A stretch of DNA of 5,445 nt from Nanobdellota archaeon. GTDB lineage: Archaea; Nanobdellota; Nanobdellia; Woesearchaeales; JAGLGH01. The notes under the pieces were generated by a model. It ran no database searches, had not been told where the DNA came from, and saw only the letters and a program-made list of their open reading frames with translations. A program made the position numbers and the translations under genes. The first letter of the stretch is position 1. Every line of letters begins with the position of its first letter. Location: assembly GCA_023144115.1 (NCBI GenBank), contig JAGLGH010000264.1, positions 1 through 5,445 of the forward strand, read 5' to 3'. Shown here one piece after another: positions 4,542-5,445 of this stretch.

Positions 4542-5345
4542 TTATTTTTCAACAAACTCATAACCAACAGGAATCATAACATCTGCATCAGTGACTCTTG
4601 AAAGCAGAAGAGTCTGATAGTGTTGAAAGAACTGCTTGCCTTTCGCGTCATCAAACCACTGCACTTTCCAGGGAACTGCTTTATAGGTCAAAATCCACAT
4701 GCTTTTAGTCAATCCATCTGCAGCATCTATATACTCAATCTCTATGCATTTAATATTTTCACAAGTAGCATCCTGAATTATTTCAGCGTTTGAAAGGCTC
4801 ATGAGCTGTTCAGTAGGAGTCACCACATCATATTTAGCATAATCTACTTCCCAATATTCATCTGGCACATCATCACCGCAATATTGTCTGTCAGTGCAAA
4901 ATGCATAAGCTTTCTGTTCTGCTTTATCAACAATCACTTCATTATACATTGAGCCATCATGTCTGCTTCCCACATACTCATTAAGAATTATATGGATCTT
5001 ATCATCCTTAACAAAATATTCGCCATCGCTGTAAAAATATTGGTAATTTGTTCTTGTTGCTGCTTTTTCCATAAGTTCAGCAATAGGAGCAGGAACATCC
5101 TTATTCACAGGTTCCAATTCTTCAACAGGCGCTTCTTCAGGTACAGTTTCAGGAACCTCTTCATCTGGAGTCTCTTCAAGCTCTACAGGAGCAGGACTTG
5201 GTTCAACAATTTCCTCCACTTCAATAGGAGGCAATTCTTCCTGCTCTTTTTGAACTACTGAATCTTTTGCTATGTCCTTTTCAACGCATCCTGCGATTAC
5301 AAGAATCATACAGAATAATAATATAATCATAATTTTTTTGTGCAT
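4542..5345 (-). CDS. Exported lipoprotein with acidic Pro/Glu stalk and uncharacterised four-cysteine domain
   Basis: Unrecognised family, 267 aa. The N-terminus is a classic lipoprotein signal: HKK, a hydrophobic stretch at about 5-18 (IMIILLFCMILVIA), and the lipobox IAGC with Cys20 as the lipidation site, so the mature protein should be anchored on the outer face of the membrane. Residues about 34-87 are a low-complexity stalk with about 20 acidic residues and 12 prolines, likely extended. Residues 88-267 look globular, rich in Tyr, Trp and Asp, with beta-like segments and four cysteines (150, 156, 195, 200) that could form two disulfides outside the cell. I see no catalytic motif. The ATG is supported by GGTGAT on the minus strand three bases upstream. 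It lies upstream of ftsZ2 on the same strand but is separated by terminator-like T runs and new promoters. Extracellular binding or surface structure is plausible; no specific function is claimed. Confidence 0.82.
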   Translation of the reverse strand: MHKKIMIILLFCMILVIAGCVEKDIAKDSVVQKEQEELPPIEVEEIVEPSPAPVELEETPDEEVPETVPEEAPVEELEPVNKDVPAPIAELMEKAATRTNYQYFYSDGEYFVKDDKIHIILNEYVGSRHDGSMYNEVIVDKAEQKAYAFCTDRQYCGDDVPDEYWEVDYAKYDVVTPTEQLMSLSNAEIIQDATCENIKCIEIEYIDAADGLTKSMWILTYKAVPWKVQWFDDAKGKQFFQHYQTLLLSRVTDADVMIPVGYEFVEK

Positions 5346-5348
5346 GTT

Positions 5349-5354
5349 ATCACC
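5349..5354 (-). promoter_or_regulatory. Ribosome binding site of the lipoprotein gene
   Basis: The minus strand reads AAGGTGATAAC and then ATG. GGTGAT is the archaeal Shine-Dalgarno core, three bases from the start codon. With the ftsZ2 site it shows that this organism uses both Shine-Dalgarno-led and near-leaderless genes. Confidence 0.7.
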
Positions 5355-5394
5355 TTTTTATGTTTATTATGTATTCAATTCGCAGATTAGCATG

Positions 5395-5417
5395 AATCAT
5401 ATTTAATACTTATGATT
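5395..5417 (-). promoter_or_regulatory. Lipoprotein promoter: TATA-like box inside a 7-bp dyad
   Basis: AATCATA (5395-5401) and TATGATT (5411-5417) are perfect inverted repeats around nine bases. The minus-strand TATA candidate ATTAAATAT (5399-5407) lies at the left arm and spacer. The predicted start near 5379 gives a leader of about 34 bases containing the ribosome binding site. A protein bound to the dyad would cover the TATA box, so repression is a natural guess; that part is inference. Confidence 0.4.
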
Positions 5418-5445
5418 TTAGGTAAGTAGAAAGTCAGATGTAACG

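Noticed and set aside
4510..4563. Plus-strand 17-codon frame after the TATA-like runs at 4432-4466
   Set aside because: It is mostly Lys codons from A-rich terminator DNA and runs into the 3' end of the lipoprotein gene.
4959..5261. Plus-strand open frame of 100 codons rich in Phe, Asn and Arg
   Set aside because: It is the complement of the lipoprotein's acidic stalk and domain; the composition is an artefact of Glu codons read in reverse.

Overview
The window looks archaeal, most likely from a moderately AT-rich DPANN-type lineage (for example Woesearchaeota-like); the lineage is inferred. Support: an archaeal-type FtsZ2 with its C-terminal tail motif, a bacterio-opsin-activator type HTH regulator, TATA boxes about 25 nt from translation starts with little or no leader, GGTGAT-type Shine-Dalgarno sites at other genes, and oligo-T terminators.

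Layout, left to right: (1) 85-849 (+), a very AT-rich gene that I read as a divergent tRNA-dependent cyclodipeptide synthase (CDPS); (2) 846-1496 (-), a regulator with a C-terminal HTH_10 domain, meeting gene 1 tail to tail with a 4-base overlap; (3) 1607-1993 (-), a small NUDIX hydrolase; (4) 1994-2383, a 390-base gene-free stretch with two opposed promoters, an orphan promoter, a perfect 12-bp hairpin and clustered TGAAA/TTTCA dyads; (5) 2384-2920 (+), a winged-helix regulator with a C-terminal domain like a dead nucleotidyltransferase; (6) a strong bidirectional terminator hairpin; (7) 3118-4200 (-), ftsZ2; (8) a 341-base leader region with stacked TATA-like boxes, a hairpin and tiny ORFs; (9) 4542-5345 (-), an exported lipoprotein with an acidic Pro/Glu stalk.

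Base composition is a mosaic. Hand-counted 60-base lines give about 18% GC in the CDPS-like gene, 45% in the HTH_10 gene, 30% in the NUDIX gene, 35% in the winged-helix gene and 43% in ftsZ. The right half (winged-helix regulator, ftsZ2, lipoprotein) looks like resident cell-division and envelope context; the left end looks acquired. The genes do not form one operon: most have their own promoter.

The most interesting item is the CDPS-like gene. It keeps the GIS serine, the Y-x3-E pair and the YH pair of the family, but has Leu where AlbC has Asn40 and a segment about ten residues longer before the YH pair. All family calls are by eye; no profile search was run.
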